From Harmonia axyridis (lineage: Eukaryota; Arthropoda; Insecta; Coleoptera; Coccinellidae), in contig NC_059502.1 in assembly GCF_914767665.1 (NCBI RefSeq), positions 46,970,753 to 47,034,752 on the forward strand: 64,000 bases of DNA, read 5' to 3'. The translations under genes were made by a program, and so were the position numbers. A model generated the notes under the pieces. It did not search any database. It saw only the letters and a list, made by a program, of their open reading frames with translations, and had not been told where the DNA came from. Shown in pieces: positions 9,081-19,446 of the stretch (positions are counted from its first letter, which is position 1; every line of letters starts with the position of its first letter).

Positions 9081-11189
9081 TTACGTTATCCCGACTGTAG
9101 AACTTGTGAAAATATTCATTCCATTTGATCCATCCAATTCACTGCCACCAAACTGGTCATAATGAATCAAATAAGTATAGATGGAGCTAATATTGTTTAC
9201 ATCCCTTCGGTAATTCATAGAACAAGTGTGGCGTTTAATATGGTACATCTCTAAGAAACATCTTTTCTTTCCACTAACTGCACATTCAAGAATTTTGGTG
9301 GAATCATAATCCATTGGGTGATCTTTGTCCCGGGTATGGTCTGCTAGGGCACAAATCTTATTTGGATTCTTGATGTCGCTCTTGTGTTGAGCAATCCTTC
9401 TCGTCAAAAGCTGAGATGTCTGACCAATATACACCTCACTACATATTGAACATGGAATACAATATACCACACCACTCATATTATCAACAGTCATCCTATC
9501 TTTCACTCGACTGTATAGTCTGGCAATTTTAAAATAAGATTTCGGAATCAATTTAATTTGTGTGGTCTTTAGGAGGTTAATTAATGCATTAGTCATACCA
9601 TTTATTAGGGGAATAGAAGAGTAAAGAATTCTATCTACGTTCTCAGTGTCCACAGTGATGGATGCGCCCCTCTCTCCATTCGTTGGCTGTCTCGAAGGAG
9701 TGGTATTGTATATCAATCTGGACAACAACCTCTTTGAGTATCCATTTTCTAGCATCAATTGTAACAATAACCTCAGATTCTGCTGCCTTAGACTTGGATG
9801 GGCAACTTTTTCGATGCGATTCTTTAATCCTAAAATCATGTTTACCTTTTGTCCATGTGGATGATTGGAAAAATAGTGTAAGTATCTCCCTGAACTTGTT
9901 GGCTTTCGGTACCAATCCAGAATCAGCCTATTTTCCGGTGTTCGAATCACCCTTGTATCCAGGAATGGGACACCACTCGCTGTTTCTTCCTCCAACGTAA
10001 ACTGTATACTTTCATGTTCACTGTTGAACCTGTTTAGAACGAAAGCAACCTGGTCTTTAGGTACAGCACATATTAGATCATCAACATATTTCTTGATGAA
10101 AGGAATGTGAAAAGGAATGCTAACAAGAATGCAGTCCAGAAGGAAATCCATTACTACTTCAGCAATGGACAGACTGAAGTTGGAACCCATAGGGGAACCG
10201 AGCACCTGTTTGAAGAACCTACCATTAAAAAGAAAATAGTTAGAAGAAAACAGGAACTTAATGGCATATATGAATTCTTCTTTTGGTAGACTAGTGTGGT
10301 TTTTGATAGTATCCCACTTGTTCTCAACAGCTGAGACTGCCAACTCTACAGGAATGTTGGTGAAAAGAGATACAACGTCCAGGCTGATCAGGACATAATC
10401 AACAGGTAACTGGAAACCATTCACACATTGGGCAAAAGCAAAGGAATCTTCAATAAAATATCTACTTCTGGTGGAAGAAAGATAATTAGACAGGATGTCT
10501 GAAACAAAAACTGACATTTTGGAAGTGGGGGTGTTGACAGATGATATTATTGGTCTCAAGGCAAGAATGGGTTTGTGGATTTTTGGTAAACCGTAGAAGC
10601 TAGCGGGAACTGAATTATAAATGTACAGTAATTTACCTTGTACTTGTGTTATGTGGCCCCCACTGACCCATCGCTTAATCAATGCGTTACATTTACCTTG
10701 TATTGTAATGGTTGGATCTCTGTTAGGAAGAAGTTGGTAATATTGTTCATTGAGCAAAATTGTGTTGGAGAGCTCTATGTACTGATCCTTATCCATCAAT
10801 ACCGTAACATTGCCTTTATCAGCCCGTAACACAAGCAATTCTTGATGTTGACTTAGGTACCTCTTATAGTGGTAAAATTCTCTCTGGAAAACATTATTAG
10901 TCCTTTTTCCAGGTTTGATGTAGTTGGTTATAATATTAGCAGCTTGGGAACGTTTGATGTTCTTCCCCTCATCTGACAGTCTATCATTAAGGTCTATAAT
11001 GCTCTCTACATCTGCCAACAGTCCCGACATGGAAACCTCCTTCAAAGGAATATCAATGCCGAATCTGGGGCCCAGTGCTAGGAATTTCAATATTCTATCT
11101 GGTATAATCACAGAACTAACATTCCTAACCCACCTTTCTTGTGGTTCTACTCTCTTTAGAAGTTCATCCGATAGAGCTCTCACCTTCAT
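9081..11189 (-). CDS. Penelope-like element polyprotein: RT plus GIY-YIG endonuclease
   Basis: This 702-residue frame has no internal stops. The RT domain shows LRADKGNVTVLMDKDQY (the finger region typical of PLEs), YGLPKIHKP, LRPIISSVNTPTSKMS, motif A VLISLDVVSLFTNIP, motif B GSPMGSNFS and motif C KKYVDDL with YVDD at residues 368-371. VPFLDTRVI, the RKPTSSGRYLHYFSNHP block and the ENGY thumb motif follow. The C-terminal GIY-YIG nuclease has GVVYCIPC, then YIGQT (Tyr at residue 587) and RRIAQHKSDI. PLEs use the nuclease to nick DNA and the RT for target-primed synthesis, in the nucleus. The ATG at 11189 is the first Met. The N-terminus is shorter than that of the 845-residue element at 59549-62086, so some leader may be lost. 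The termini abut (TA)n on both sides, suggesting TA-rich targets. Confidence 0.92.
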   Translation of the reverse strand: MKVRALSDELLKRVEPQERWVRNVSSVIIPDRILKFLALGPRFGIDIPLKEVSMSGLLADVESIIDLNDRLSDEGKNIKRSQAANIITNYIKPGKRTNNVFQREFYHYKRYLSQHQELLVLRADKGNVTVLMDKDQYIELSNTILLNEQYYQLLPNRDPTITIQGKCNALIKRWVSGGHITQVQGKLLYIYNSVPASFYGLPKIHKPILALRPIISSVNTPTSKMSVFVSDILSNYLSSTRSRYFIEDSFAFAQCVNGFQLPVDYVLISLDVVSLFTNIPVELAVSAVENKWDTIKNHTSLPKEEFIYAIKFLFSSNYFLFNGRFFKQVLGSPMGSNFSLSIAEVVMDFLLDCILVSIPFHIPFIKKYVDDLICAVPKDQVAFVLNRFNSEHESIQFTLEEETASGVPFLDTRVIRTPENRLILDWYRKPTSSGRYLHYFSNHPHGQKVNMILGLKNRIEKVAHPSLRQQNLRLLLQLMLENGYSKRLLSRLIYNTTPSRQPTNGERGASITVDTENVDRILYSSIPLINGMTNALINLLKTTQIKLIPKSYFKIARLYSRVKDRMTVDNMSGVVYCIPCSICSEVYIGQTSQLLTRRIAQHKSDIKNPNKICALADHTRDKDHPMDYDSTKILECAVSGKKRCFLEMYHIKRHTCSMNYRRDVNNISSIYTYLIHYDQFGGSELDGSNGMNIFTSSTVGIT

Positions 11190-11303
11190 CAGATTTCTCT
11201 CCTTGATAGCAGCAAAAGAAGAGTGAAATTATAACACTTATCAATTTTCCCACACCCCTTATCATACTTATAACTATTGTTGTATATTGGGAATTAAAAT
11301 TGT

Positions 11304-11711
<408 letters not shown>

Positions 11712-12246
11712 AAGAAGATTTTCTTATCGAATTTTATTTCATATTGCATGTTGCTAAATAAATTAAATGAAGGTAATACAGATCCGACCCGAAGAAAATT
11801 GGATAAGGGTCAAAATCACCTGAAAATCTACTTTGAATGACATTGTATTATATATCGTTGAATTCAGCGTTAAAAGTTATTTCGAAAAATGTCATAAAAT
11901 ATGCAGGTCCGTATTGAAAAAAATGAGGTTGAGGGTGGCCCAGAGAGTACGAAACGTTGGATACGAAATCTGATTACGTCAAATTGAGGATAATTTACTG
12001 TCAAATAAAAAATTCCTGTGACATTTTTTGATGATATTTGAAATGAAGTGGGAAAAAAAAGAAAAATCAAAATGACATAATTTACTTTTCTAATGATATC
12101 TCGAAAACCGGCCCTGATAATCTCGATTTGTTTGAACTGCTTGATAATGCTTCTATGCATGCAACTTTTTGTCCATTTGACCGACCTTCTAACTCTTATG
12201 GTTTAAAAGTTACCAATACAATCCCATTGAAAAAGTGGCCACCCTG
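11712..12246 (-). mobile_element. CAGGGTGGCC-type Tc1/mariner-like transposon, truncated
   Basis: This is the reverse-complement copy of 20378-20912 and ends at 12246 with CCACCCTG followed by TATATA. It forms the outer part of the 1.73-kb inverted duplication. No coding remains here; the related complete-ended element is at 20378-21940. Confidence 0.75.
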
Positions 12247-12255
12247 TATATATAT

Positions 12256-13211
12256 GAACTTTGTGTGTTCCGGATTGGACCGCGTTTAATATTTTGTCGT
12301 GTTCGACGTTTCGGCTCCGATTTTGGAGCCATTTTCAAGAACCGTTGACTTTACGCCGGGGTCTCAATCTGCCTACTCCCCAGGTATCATCAACAAGAGT
12401 ATTCTCGTTGGTGTGGTTATCTTCCGTCCCTCGAGGCAACTGAACGTTAACCACGAGAGGTCCTGTATTCATAGTAGTAGGAGGTGAACCACGTGATGGA
12501 GGTTGCGCAGTTGTTAGGCAGCCTCCAGTCATTGATCGAGCTGTCGTGGATCGAGTTGTTATTGATCGAGTCGTTTTCGATCGGTTTGTTGTCGATCGAG
12601 TTGTTATCGATTGTGCAGGAACCGATGGTGATGTCACGTGACTTCGAGTCATCGATCGGGTTGTTATCGAACGGGTGGCAACTGGGAGCCTGGTACGGGT
12701 GGTATGAAGCTGAACTGTCGATCGGGTTGTTGTCGGGGGCTGAGTTATCGATCGATGTGTTGCCATGAGACGGGAAATCAAAGGTTTCCAAGTGTTGGGT
12801 AATCCTTGACCATCATCCCGTTTGTTGAGACAATTGGGTCGTTTGTCGATCTCGAGTGCTTCACGGATTATCCTACAAGTGAGGGTTCTCTCTGCAGAGA
12901 TGGTCTTACATCCCTCAAAATCAACGTTATGTCCTGTTTCAGAGTAGTGTTTGAATAGGGCAGATGTTGGATCTCCTTGGCGTATTGCAAGTTGGTGCTC
13001 ATATACTGTGTTAGTTATACGTCTGTTGGTTTGTCCTATGTATGTTCTAGAACATGCGGAACATGGTATCTCGTATACTCCTTGAGACTCGTTATCGATC
13101 GTATCCTTTGGTGTTCGAAGAAATTTGGAAATTTGTTTATCGGCTGTGAAAACTGTTTTTATATCCTGTTTATTATATTAGACGCGGTCCAATCCGGAAC
13201 ACACAAAGTTC
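12256..13211 (-). mobile_element. PLE family 4 unit with terminal inverted repeats (copy a)
   Basis: About 30 bp at each end are inverted repeats of each other (GAACTTTGTGTGTTCC and onward). It contains the GIY-YIG end of a PLE with a long C-terminal tail and a hammerhead-like motif (12300-12345, minus). It is the mirror image, with very few differences, of 19413-20368. Confidence 0.8.
12335..13177 (-). CDS. PLE family 4 C-terminal protein: GIY-YIG nuclease with Ser/Thr-Arg repeat tail (copy a)
   Basis: About 280 codons are open on the minus strand. The first half is a GIY-YIG nuclease (GVYEIPCSACSRTYIGQTNR, then VYEHQLAIRQGD and SALFKHFSETGHNVDF), closing with the LNKRDDGQGLPNTW block seen in related PLE proteins. 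The second half is low complexity, built of short repeats such as TTRSITTRS from tandem 12-15-bp CGATCGATAAC-like units. The RT is absent, so it cannot move alone. It is paired with the inverted copy at 19447-20289. The tail is unusual for a PLE and may be simple-repeat expansion kept in frame. Confidence 0.7.
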   Translation of the reverse strand, partial: YNKQDIKTVFTADKQISKFLRTPKDTIDNESQGVYEIPCSACSRTYIGQTNRRITNTVYEHQLAIRQGDPTSALFKHYSETGHNVDFEGCKTISAERTLTCRIIREALEIDKRPNCLNKRDDGQGLPNTWKPLISRLMATHRSITQPPTTTRSTVQLHTTRTRLPVATRSITTRSMTRSHVTSPSVPAQSITTRSTTNRSKTTRSITTRSTTARSMTGGCLTTAQPPSRGSPPTTMNTGPLVVNVQLPRGTEDNHTNENTLVDDTWGVGRLRPRRKVNGS

Positions 13212-13261
13212 AAATATTTCCTACCGCGGAAACCTATCCGAACATATATATATATATATAT

Positions 13262-13439
13262 ATATTTTTTTTTTTCACCATTTAGGGTATGGCTGTTCAT
13301 GGAAATGCCGGGTTAGGTTCACCAAGGCATTCTCTTATTCACTTATTCACTGGTTAGGAACCCGCGTATTATACGTGTTGTCCACAAGATGACCTCTCGT
13401 TGTGCATCGCCGATTAACCTTTCTTCCAGTCCAAGGCGG

Positions 13440-13440
<1 letters not shown>
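13262..13440 (-). mobile_element. R4/Dong-clade LINE subfamily D, 3' end only
   Basis: The minus strand encodes the last codons of an R4-like ORF (GDAQREVIL, TTRIIRGFLTSE) with stops, then a short 3' UTR with the shared CCTTGG...CCCGG hairpin and an A-run joined to (TA)n. On the other side it is cut directly at CCAAGGCGGTTA(TA)n. It is the mirror copy of 19183-19354. Confidence 0.75.

Positions 13441-13482
<42 letters not shown>
13441..13482. repeat. (TA)n microsatellite
   Basis: Short TA tract between the R4-D 3' fragment and the palindrome. Confidence 0.95.
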
Positions 13483-13493
<11 letters not shown>

Positions 13494-13629
13494 ATTTCTA
13501 AGGGAATCGACCAAGTTTTACACCAAAAAAATATACTCTGTTTTCTTTGCCGAGCTTTCAGAAAAAGAAAACAGAGTATATTTTTTTGGTGTAAAACTTG
13601 GTCGATTCCCTTAGAAATCATTCTGTATA
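13483..13629. repeat. Perfect palindrome, 66-bp arms
   Basis: Positions 13483-13548 and 13564-13629 are exact reverse complements with a 15-base spacer, embedded between TA tracts. No element match was recognised for the arm sequence. Confidence 0.9.
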
Positions 13630-13654
13630 AATCACGACCATTACTGCATCTAAG

Positions 13655-13658
13655 TTAT

Positions 13659-13706
<48 letters not shown>

Positions 13707-13708
13707 AA

Positions 13709-13743
<35 letters not shown>

Positions 13744-13796
13744 CACACCCCTTATCTAACTTATAACTATTGTTGTATATTGGGAATTAAAATTGT

Positions 13797-13859
<63 letters not shown>
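13655..13859. repeat. (TA)n tracts with a PLE family 1 5'-end remnant (13739-13798)
   Basis: TA repeats at 13655-13738 contain a CCAAGGC interruption. Positions 13739-13798 match, in reverse complement, the family-1 PLE 5' terminus (GTCCCACACCCCTTATC through AAATTGTTGA). TA then resumes to 13859, at the mariner. Confidence 0.85.
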
Positions 13860-13862
<3 letters not shown>

Positions 13863-14707
13863 GGAGCAATGTCTGGACTATACGGCGGGTGGGGTAGGAC
13901 TTCCCATTTGAGCGTTTCTAAGTATGTTTTCACCGGCTGAGCAACATGTGGGCGAGCATTGTCATGTTGCAAAATAATTTTGTCGTGCCTGTCGGAGTAT
14001 TGTGGCCGTTTTTCTCGCAGTGCGCGGCTCAAACGCATCAATTGTCGTCGATAGACCTCGCCTGTGATCCTTTCATTCGGTTTCAGAAGCTCATAGTAAA
14101 CCACACCTAGCTGGTCCCACCATATACAGAGCATGAGCTTGGCGCCATGAATATTTGGCTTGGCCGTCGATGATGATGCATGGCCGGGTAGTCCCCATGA
14201 TTTTCTTCGCTTCGGATTATCGTAACGGATCCACTTTTCATCGCCAGTCACGATACGATGCAGAAAACCCTTTCTTTTATGTCGCTGAAGCAGCTGTTCG
14301 CAAGTGAAAAAACGCCGTTCGACGTCTCTCAGCTTCAGTTCGTACGGCACCCAATTTCCTTGCTTTTGGATCATTCCCATGGCTTTCAAACGCTTGGAAA
14401 TGGTTGTTCGGTCAACTCCCAATGCTTCAGCAAGTTCTTCTTGCGTTTGACACGAATCTTCATCAAGCAAAGTCGCCAATTCTTGATCTTCAAAGATTTG
14501 CGGCCGCCCGGATCGCTCCTTGTCTTCCACGTCGAAATCGCCACTTTTGAAGCGTCGAAACCATCCGCGAACACTTGAATCATCGACACAACCTTCTCCA
14601 TAAGCTTCCTGAAGCAACCGATGCGCCTCGGCAGCAGATTTCTTCAAATTGAACCAATAAAGTGAAACTTCCCGCAAATGACGTCGACTCGGCTCAAATT
14701 TCGACAT
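13860..14707 (-). CDS. mariner transposase, C-terminally truncated by (TA)n
   Basis: The ATG at 14707 opens a clean frame of about 282 residues. The N-terminus (HLREVSLYWFNLKKSAAEAH) is the usual helix-turn-helix pair, with GVDRTTISKRLKAMG as the second DNA-binding helix. The catalytic domain shows TGDEKWIRYDN (first Asp), ILQHDNARPH (second Asp) and PPYSPDIAP (third Asp), the DD34D arrangement of mariner. Immediately after SPDIAPS the reading frame enters (TA)n, so the last 45 or so residues and the 3' TIR are missing. The 5' TIR is present near 14838-14873 and flanked by TA. All three catalytic Asp codons survive, but the protein would be truncated. Mariner cuts and pastes at TA dinucleotides. 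Confidence 0.9.
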
Positions 14708-14888
14708 TTTCACGATTTCAAAAATTTATGATGCGAAAAAATTTCAACTAATGTGTTAGTGTGGAATTGTTGACAGATGAATAAGCTTTGATTATGACAT
14801 ATGTAACCATTAAATACTCGCACAGTATTGGTGGCGCCATCTCTTACAAAAAACGGAAAGACTTATTCACACACCTGATATATATATA
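14708..14888 (-). repeat. mariner 5' UTR and 5' terminal inverted repeat
   Basis: Read on the minus strand, the element starts near 14873 with an AGGTGTGTGAATAAGTC terminus just inside a TA run, then about 165 bp of leader before the transposase ATG. The matching 3' TIR has been lost to the microsatellite. Confidence 0.7.
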
Positions 14889-15034
14889 TCAACAATTTTA
14901 ATTCCCAATATACAACAATAGTTATAAGTATGATAAGGGGTGTGGGAAAATTGATAAATGTTATAATTTCACTCTTCTTTTGCTGCTATCAAGGAGAGAA
15001 ATCTGATGAAGGTGAGAGCTCTATCGGATGAAGT
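14889..15034 (+). mobile_element. PLE family 1, 5' end only
   Basis: It matches the 5' terminus of the 8534-11316 element in the opposite orientation, from TCAACAATTTTAATTCCC through the first codons MKVRALSDE. It then breaks and joins CCAAGGCGGTTA(TA)n. Only the leader and 9 codons remain. Confidence 0.88.
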
Positions 15035-15043
15035 CCAAGGCGG

Positions 15044-15176
<133 letters not shown>

Positions 15177-15453
15177 ACCGCAGGGTGGTACAATTGTACT
15201 ATCGGGAGGTGACGTTCCCGCGTACCCGAGTCGCCCGATATCTGAAGGTTAGCAACCTCAGTATCGTTGATTTAAATTCGCTGTTCATACTAGGAGAGGT
15301 AGACAGGGCGGTGAGGGGCAGCGGGCTGGCCCCTCTCGGAGCCGTCCGGAGGTAGAGCCCGATGGGAGCAACTGTGGACCGAGCGGCGCAGCCTCCCGAG
15401 ATGGTACCGCAAGCCAAAATCTCGTCCTCTCTACATCTGAAAGAGCTCTTGGC

Positions 15454-18400
15454 TTGGTCGAAGCATTTGCGCGGCCCGCCGAGGAGACTCAAAGACGGGA
15501 TGGAAGAATACGATGGACTGAAGAGGAAAATATCCTGTTGATGCGTGTTCATTTTATAGCAGTAGATTTGGAACAAGTAACGGAAAACTCTTATAGGATT
15601 ATATTGACCCAGACTTGGAATGACATCAGACCTGACAGGCACTCGTATGCTAATTTGCTGTCCAATAGAGTAAGATGGCTGCTAGAGGAGGAGAAGTTCA
15701 CACAAATTGAACTTGACGCCATTCGTAACAGTTGTTATCCGAGAGGTGCTGTTCTCGGCTTGTCTGATGACCCACCCGAAACGACCTCAACCAACAGTCA
15801 AGAGGAAAGACCGAGAAACAGTAAGTTGGAGGGAAAATTCATCAAAAACCTTCTTATGTACAGTGGAATACCGGCTGAGAATAGACCTAGGATACCTAAG
15901 TTGAGAGCTTCAAGGATTGTGATGAGGAAAGTTGACGACCTTGATAAGATATTGGACCAAAAAATCAACCAAGACCACACTATAGAAGAAATCGTGGATT
16001 GTGTCTATGCTGCTGCCCTGACAGTGTGCGGTGAGATGGGTGTAGATATCCGGGAGGTGAAAAAAAACAAAAGCAGTGGACCACCACCGTGGAAACATCG
16101 TCTGGAAGAAAAGATAAACGAGATGAGAAAAAAGATTGGTATTTTACAAACTTACCTGAACGCTGAGTCACCGTCTTTGAGGATTTTAAAATTAACTCAC
16201 CGGATAGCCTCGGATGCTGGAGTCAAAGCTGGAAGGGAACATTTCAAGCAGCAGATGATACTCGTTTCCGAAAAGCTGAAACAGAAAATAAAAATATTAG
16301 GTAATCGAATAAGACGCTATAACGAAAGGGTGAAAAGGTATAAAAATAACAAATTATACCACCAAAACCAGCAAAAATTTTTCAGGAGCTTGGAGGACGG
16401 ACCATCTGAAGCAGGAGAACCGCCAAGGGAAGAAGCCATGCATTTTTTCTGGAAGGGAATATGGGAGGTAGAAAAAACGTATGATAGCCAAGCTTCATGG
16501 ATCAAGGAGGCGGAAAAGGAATCGTCCAGATATTCCAGTGAAAATGTAGAAATCACCGTTGAGGATATAAAATCGGTACTCAGAAGAACTAACAACTGGT
16601 CGTCTCCGGGTGTGGATGGAATACAAAATTACTGGTGGAAACATTTCATGGCTACTCACCAACATTTAGCAAAAATCTTCCAGCAAACCTTAAAAGATCC
16701 TACGAAAATACCCCATTATTTCACGCAAGGAAATACTATTATGATCCCAAAAGGGGAAACAACCCAAGACCCAGAAAGATATAGGCCAATCACCTGTCTT
16801 CCTACGGTGTACAAAATACTTACAGGAGTTTTAACACGACACATTTCGCGACACGTTAGCAAAAATAACATACTAGCTAAGGAACAGGGTGGATGTCGTG
16901 GGGACACTCGAGGGTGTAAGGAGCTGCTAATAACAGATTATGTCATCGCTAAACAGGTGAAAAAGAAACAGAGGAGTATATCGGTTGCCTGGGTTGACTA
17001 CAAAAAGGCCTTCGATTCGGTGCCACACTCCTGGCTGATTAAAATTCTAGAGATATATGGGGTCCCTCAGGCAATTATTGATCTTCTAAAATACCTGATG
17101 AAAACTTGGCGCACAAATCTGATTGTCAACACTAAAAACGAGCACTACAAAACAGGAACAATAAATATTAAAAGTGGCATATTTCAAGGAGACACCCTTA
17201 GCCCCCTCTGGTTCTGCCTGGCGATGAACCTCCTCAGTCAGCTCATTAACAGACAGAAATATGGATATATTGTGGAAAGATCGCGGAACATCAAAATAAG
17301 CCACCAAATGTATATCGATGATCTCAAATTATATGCTGCTAATGAAGAGGAAATGAAAAAACTTCTCAGGATAGTTGCGTCCTTCACGAAGACTATAGGG
17401 ATGGAAATTGGGATGGATAAGTGCGCGGTGGTTCACGTAAGAAGGGGGCAAATACGGGAAGGCGAAGGGCTGGCAGTCATGGAGGATTTATCAATACCTA
17501 GGCTTAGCGCACAAGAACATTATAAATACTTAGGAATACAACAAGCTTTGGACATAAAGATGCCTGAAATGAAGAACATCTTTCGAGAAAAATACTTTAC
17601 GAGAGTAAAAAAAATACTGCAGTCCAAGCTGAATGCTAAAGCGATGTTTATGTCAATGAACAGGTGGGCTCTTCCGTGTTTGTCGTACTCATTTGGTGTC
17701 ATCAAGTGGACTGCTGCAGAATTGAAAGAGCTCGATATCAAAACACGAGCACTCTTAACAAGGCACGGAATTCACCACCCACATGCGTCATCTAATCGAC
17801 TATACATCCGAAGACAGGAAGGAGGGAGAGGTCTGCAGAACATAGAAAAAACATACAACGAAACAATCGTAAGCATGCGAGAATATTTTCATGCACAAAA
17901 CTCACCTCTTTTGCTGGCTATATGTCGGAGTGATGAGAATTTAAGTGCATTGAATCTCAGCAGCCGCGAGAGGCCGGTTGGTGGTGTAACAGAGGTGCAA
18001 CTCATTCGGGGGTGGCATGGCAAGGCACTCCATGGGAGGTATCCTGGTAACCTGGAAAAAAATAACATCAATAAAAAGGAATCACTAACTTACCTTAGGG
18101 CTGGATACCTATACCCAGAAACGGAGGGCCGACTCATTTCCATCCAGGATCAGGTGGTCCCGACGAGATCCTATATAAAAAACATAACGGGAAGGAACAT
18201 ACCAACTGATAGATGCCGTAGATGCTTGCAGGGGACGGAATCTATACAACACGTCGTGTCCTCATGTTCCCTCTTAGCGCCAACAGACTACACAGAAAGG
18301 CATAATGCCATGGCAAGGGTTTTTCATCGTGCCATTGCTGAAGAAACTGGATTAATAAAAACAGCAAAGAAGGCATATGAGTATACTCCGTGCACAGTTT

Positions 18401-18792
18401 TGGAAAACGACACATATAAACTTTATTGGGATATGGTCATAACAACGGACAAACCAATACCGCATAATAGACCGGATATAGTGCTTTTCGACAAAGGGCG
18501 AAGATCTGCCAAAATCATGGATGTCACGGTCCCAGCTGATGATAACATATCAAAAGCATTCACGGAGAAGCTTACGAAGTATCAAGACCTTGCCTTCGAA
18601 TTGAAGACTACTTACGATCTCAGGTCGGTGGTGATTCTCCCTCTCATAATTTCCACCAGTGGGCTGGTTGAGGCACACCTAGAGGAGTACACTCTCATGC
18701 TGGGTCTACAAAAAGAGTTGATAAGTACTGCACAGAAACAGGTTATTCTTGCTACCACAAGGATAGTGCGAAAGTTCCTTTCTACCTCCTGA
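15454..18792 (+). CDS. R4/Dong-clade LINE ORF: reverse transcriptase with restriction-like endonuclease
   Basis: About 1,112 codons without a stop. The counted start is a TTG; the frame stays open at least 100 bases upstream, so the true start is unsettled. The N-terminus has a Trp-rich Myb-like stretch (RIRWTEEENILLMR). The RT shows RYRPITCLPTVYKILTG, motif A VAWVDYKKAFDSVPHSW, motif B GIFQGDTLSPLWFCLAM and motif C MYIDDLKLYA with YIDD at residues 620-623. The C-terminus has a zinc cluster (CRRC from residue 921, then H..SSC) and a PD-(D/E)XK restriction-like endonuclease (RPDIVLFDKG near 1008, then KIMDVTVPADD). This order, with a single ORF and no apurinic endonuclease, marks the early-branching R2/R4/NeSL LINEs; the C-terminal wording fits R4/Dong. 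Intact motifs suggest it could still be active. Its location inside (TA)n suggests microsatellite targeting. Confidence 0.93.
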   Translation: MVEAFARPAEETQRRDGRIRWTEEENILLMRVHFIAVDLEQVTENSYRIILTQTWNDIRPDRHSYANLLSNRVRWLLEEEKFTQIELDAIRNSCYPRGAVLGLSDDPPETTSTNSQEERPRNSKLEGKFIKNLLMYSGIPAENRPRIPKLRASRIVMRKVDDLDKILDQKINQDHTIEEIVDCVYAAALTVCGEMGVDIREVKKNKSSGPPPWKHRLEEKINEMRKKIGILQTYLNAESPSLRILKLTHRIASDAGVKAGREHFKQQMILVSEKLKQKIKILGNRIRRYNERVKRYKNNKLYHQNQQKFFRSLEDGPSEAGEPPREEAMHFFWKGIWEVEKTYDSQASWIKEAEKESSRYSSENVEITVEDIKSVLRRTNNWSSPGVDGIQNYWWKHFMATHQHLAKIFQQTLKDPTKIPHYFTQGNTIMIPKGETTQDPERYRPITCLPTVYKILTGVLTRHISRHVSKNNILAKEQGGCRGDTRGCKELLITDYVIAKQVKKKQRSISVAWVDYKKAFDSVPHSWLIKILEIYGVPQAIIDLLKYLMKTWRTNLIVNTKNEHYKTGTINIKSGIFQGDTLSPLWFCLAMNLLSQLINRQKYGYIVERSRNIKISHQMYIDDLKLYAANEEEMKKLLRIVASFTKTIGMEIGMDKCAVVHVRRGQIREGEGLAVMEDLSIPRLSAQEHYKYLGIQQALDIKMPEMKNIFREKYFTRVKKILQSKLNAKAMFMSMNRWALPCLSYSFGVIKWTAAELKELDIKTRALLTRHGIHHPHASSNRLYIRRQEGGRGLQNIEKTYNETIVSMREYFHAQNSPLLLAICRSDENLSALNLSSRERPVGGVTEVQLIRGWHGKALHGRYPGNLEKNNINKKESLTYLRAGYLYPETEGRLISIQDQVVPTRSYIKNITGRNIPTDRCRRCLQGTESIQHVVSSCSLLAPTDYTERHNAMARVFHRAIAEETGLIKTAKKAYEYTPCTVLENDTYKLYWDMVITTDKPIPHNRPDIVLFDKGRRSAKIMDVTVPADDNISKAFTEKLTKYQDLAFELKTTYDLRSVVILPLIISTSGLVEAHLEEYTLMLGLQKELISTAQKQVILATTRIVRKFLSTS

Positions 18793-18852
18793 ACACCTTG
18801 TCCGCTAAGCGGACCGGTGTAGTTGGCGAACCATCCCCATCGTGGTGAAGTT
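18793..18852 (+). ncRNA. 3' UTR hairpin of R4-like subfamily A
   Basis: Right after the stop: ACACC (18793-18797) pairs with GGTGT (18816-18820). Nested inside, GTCCGC pairs with GCGGAC around a TAA loop. A second small stem ends in TGGTGA before the A-run. Four other subfamilies keep the same plan with different base pairs (see findings), so this is probably the RNA handle recognised by the element's own RT. Confidence 0.7.
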
Positions 18853-19182
<330 letters not shown>

Positions 19183-19346
19183 CGCCTTGGACTGGAAGAA
19201 AGGTTAATCGGCGATGCACAACGAGAGGTCATCTTGTAGACAACACGTATAATACGCGGGTTCCTAACCAGTGAATAAGTGAATAAGAGAATGCCTTGGT
19301 GAACCTAACCCGGCATTTCCATGAACAGCCATACCCTAAATGGTGA

Positions 19347-19354
<8 letters not shown>
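19183..19354 (+). mobile_element. R4/Dong-clade LINE subfamily D, 3' end only
   Basis: It encodes GLEERLIGDAQREVIL, a stop, then TTRIIRGFLTSE and a stop, followed by a 3' UTR with TGCC-TT-GGT...ACC-C-GGCA pairing, ATGGTGA and an A-run joined to (TA)n (19356-19380). It is the mirror copy of 13262-13440. The protein tail matches the C-terminus of the full-length subfamily-A ORF (AQKQVILATTRIVRKFLSTS). Confidence 0.78.
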
Positions 19355-19377
<23 letters not shown>

Positions 19378-19446
19378 TATGTTCGGATAGGTTTCCGCGG
19401 TAGGAAATATTTGAACTTTGTGTGTTCCGGATTGGACCGCGTCTAA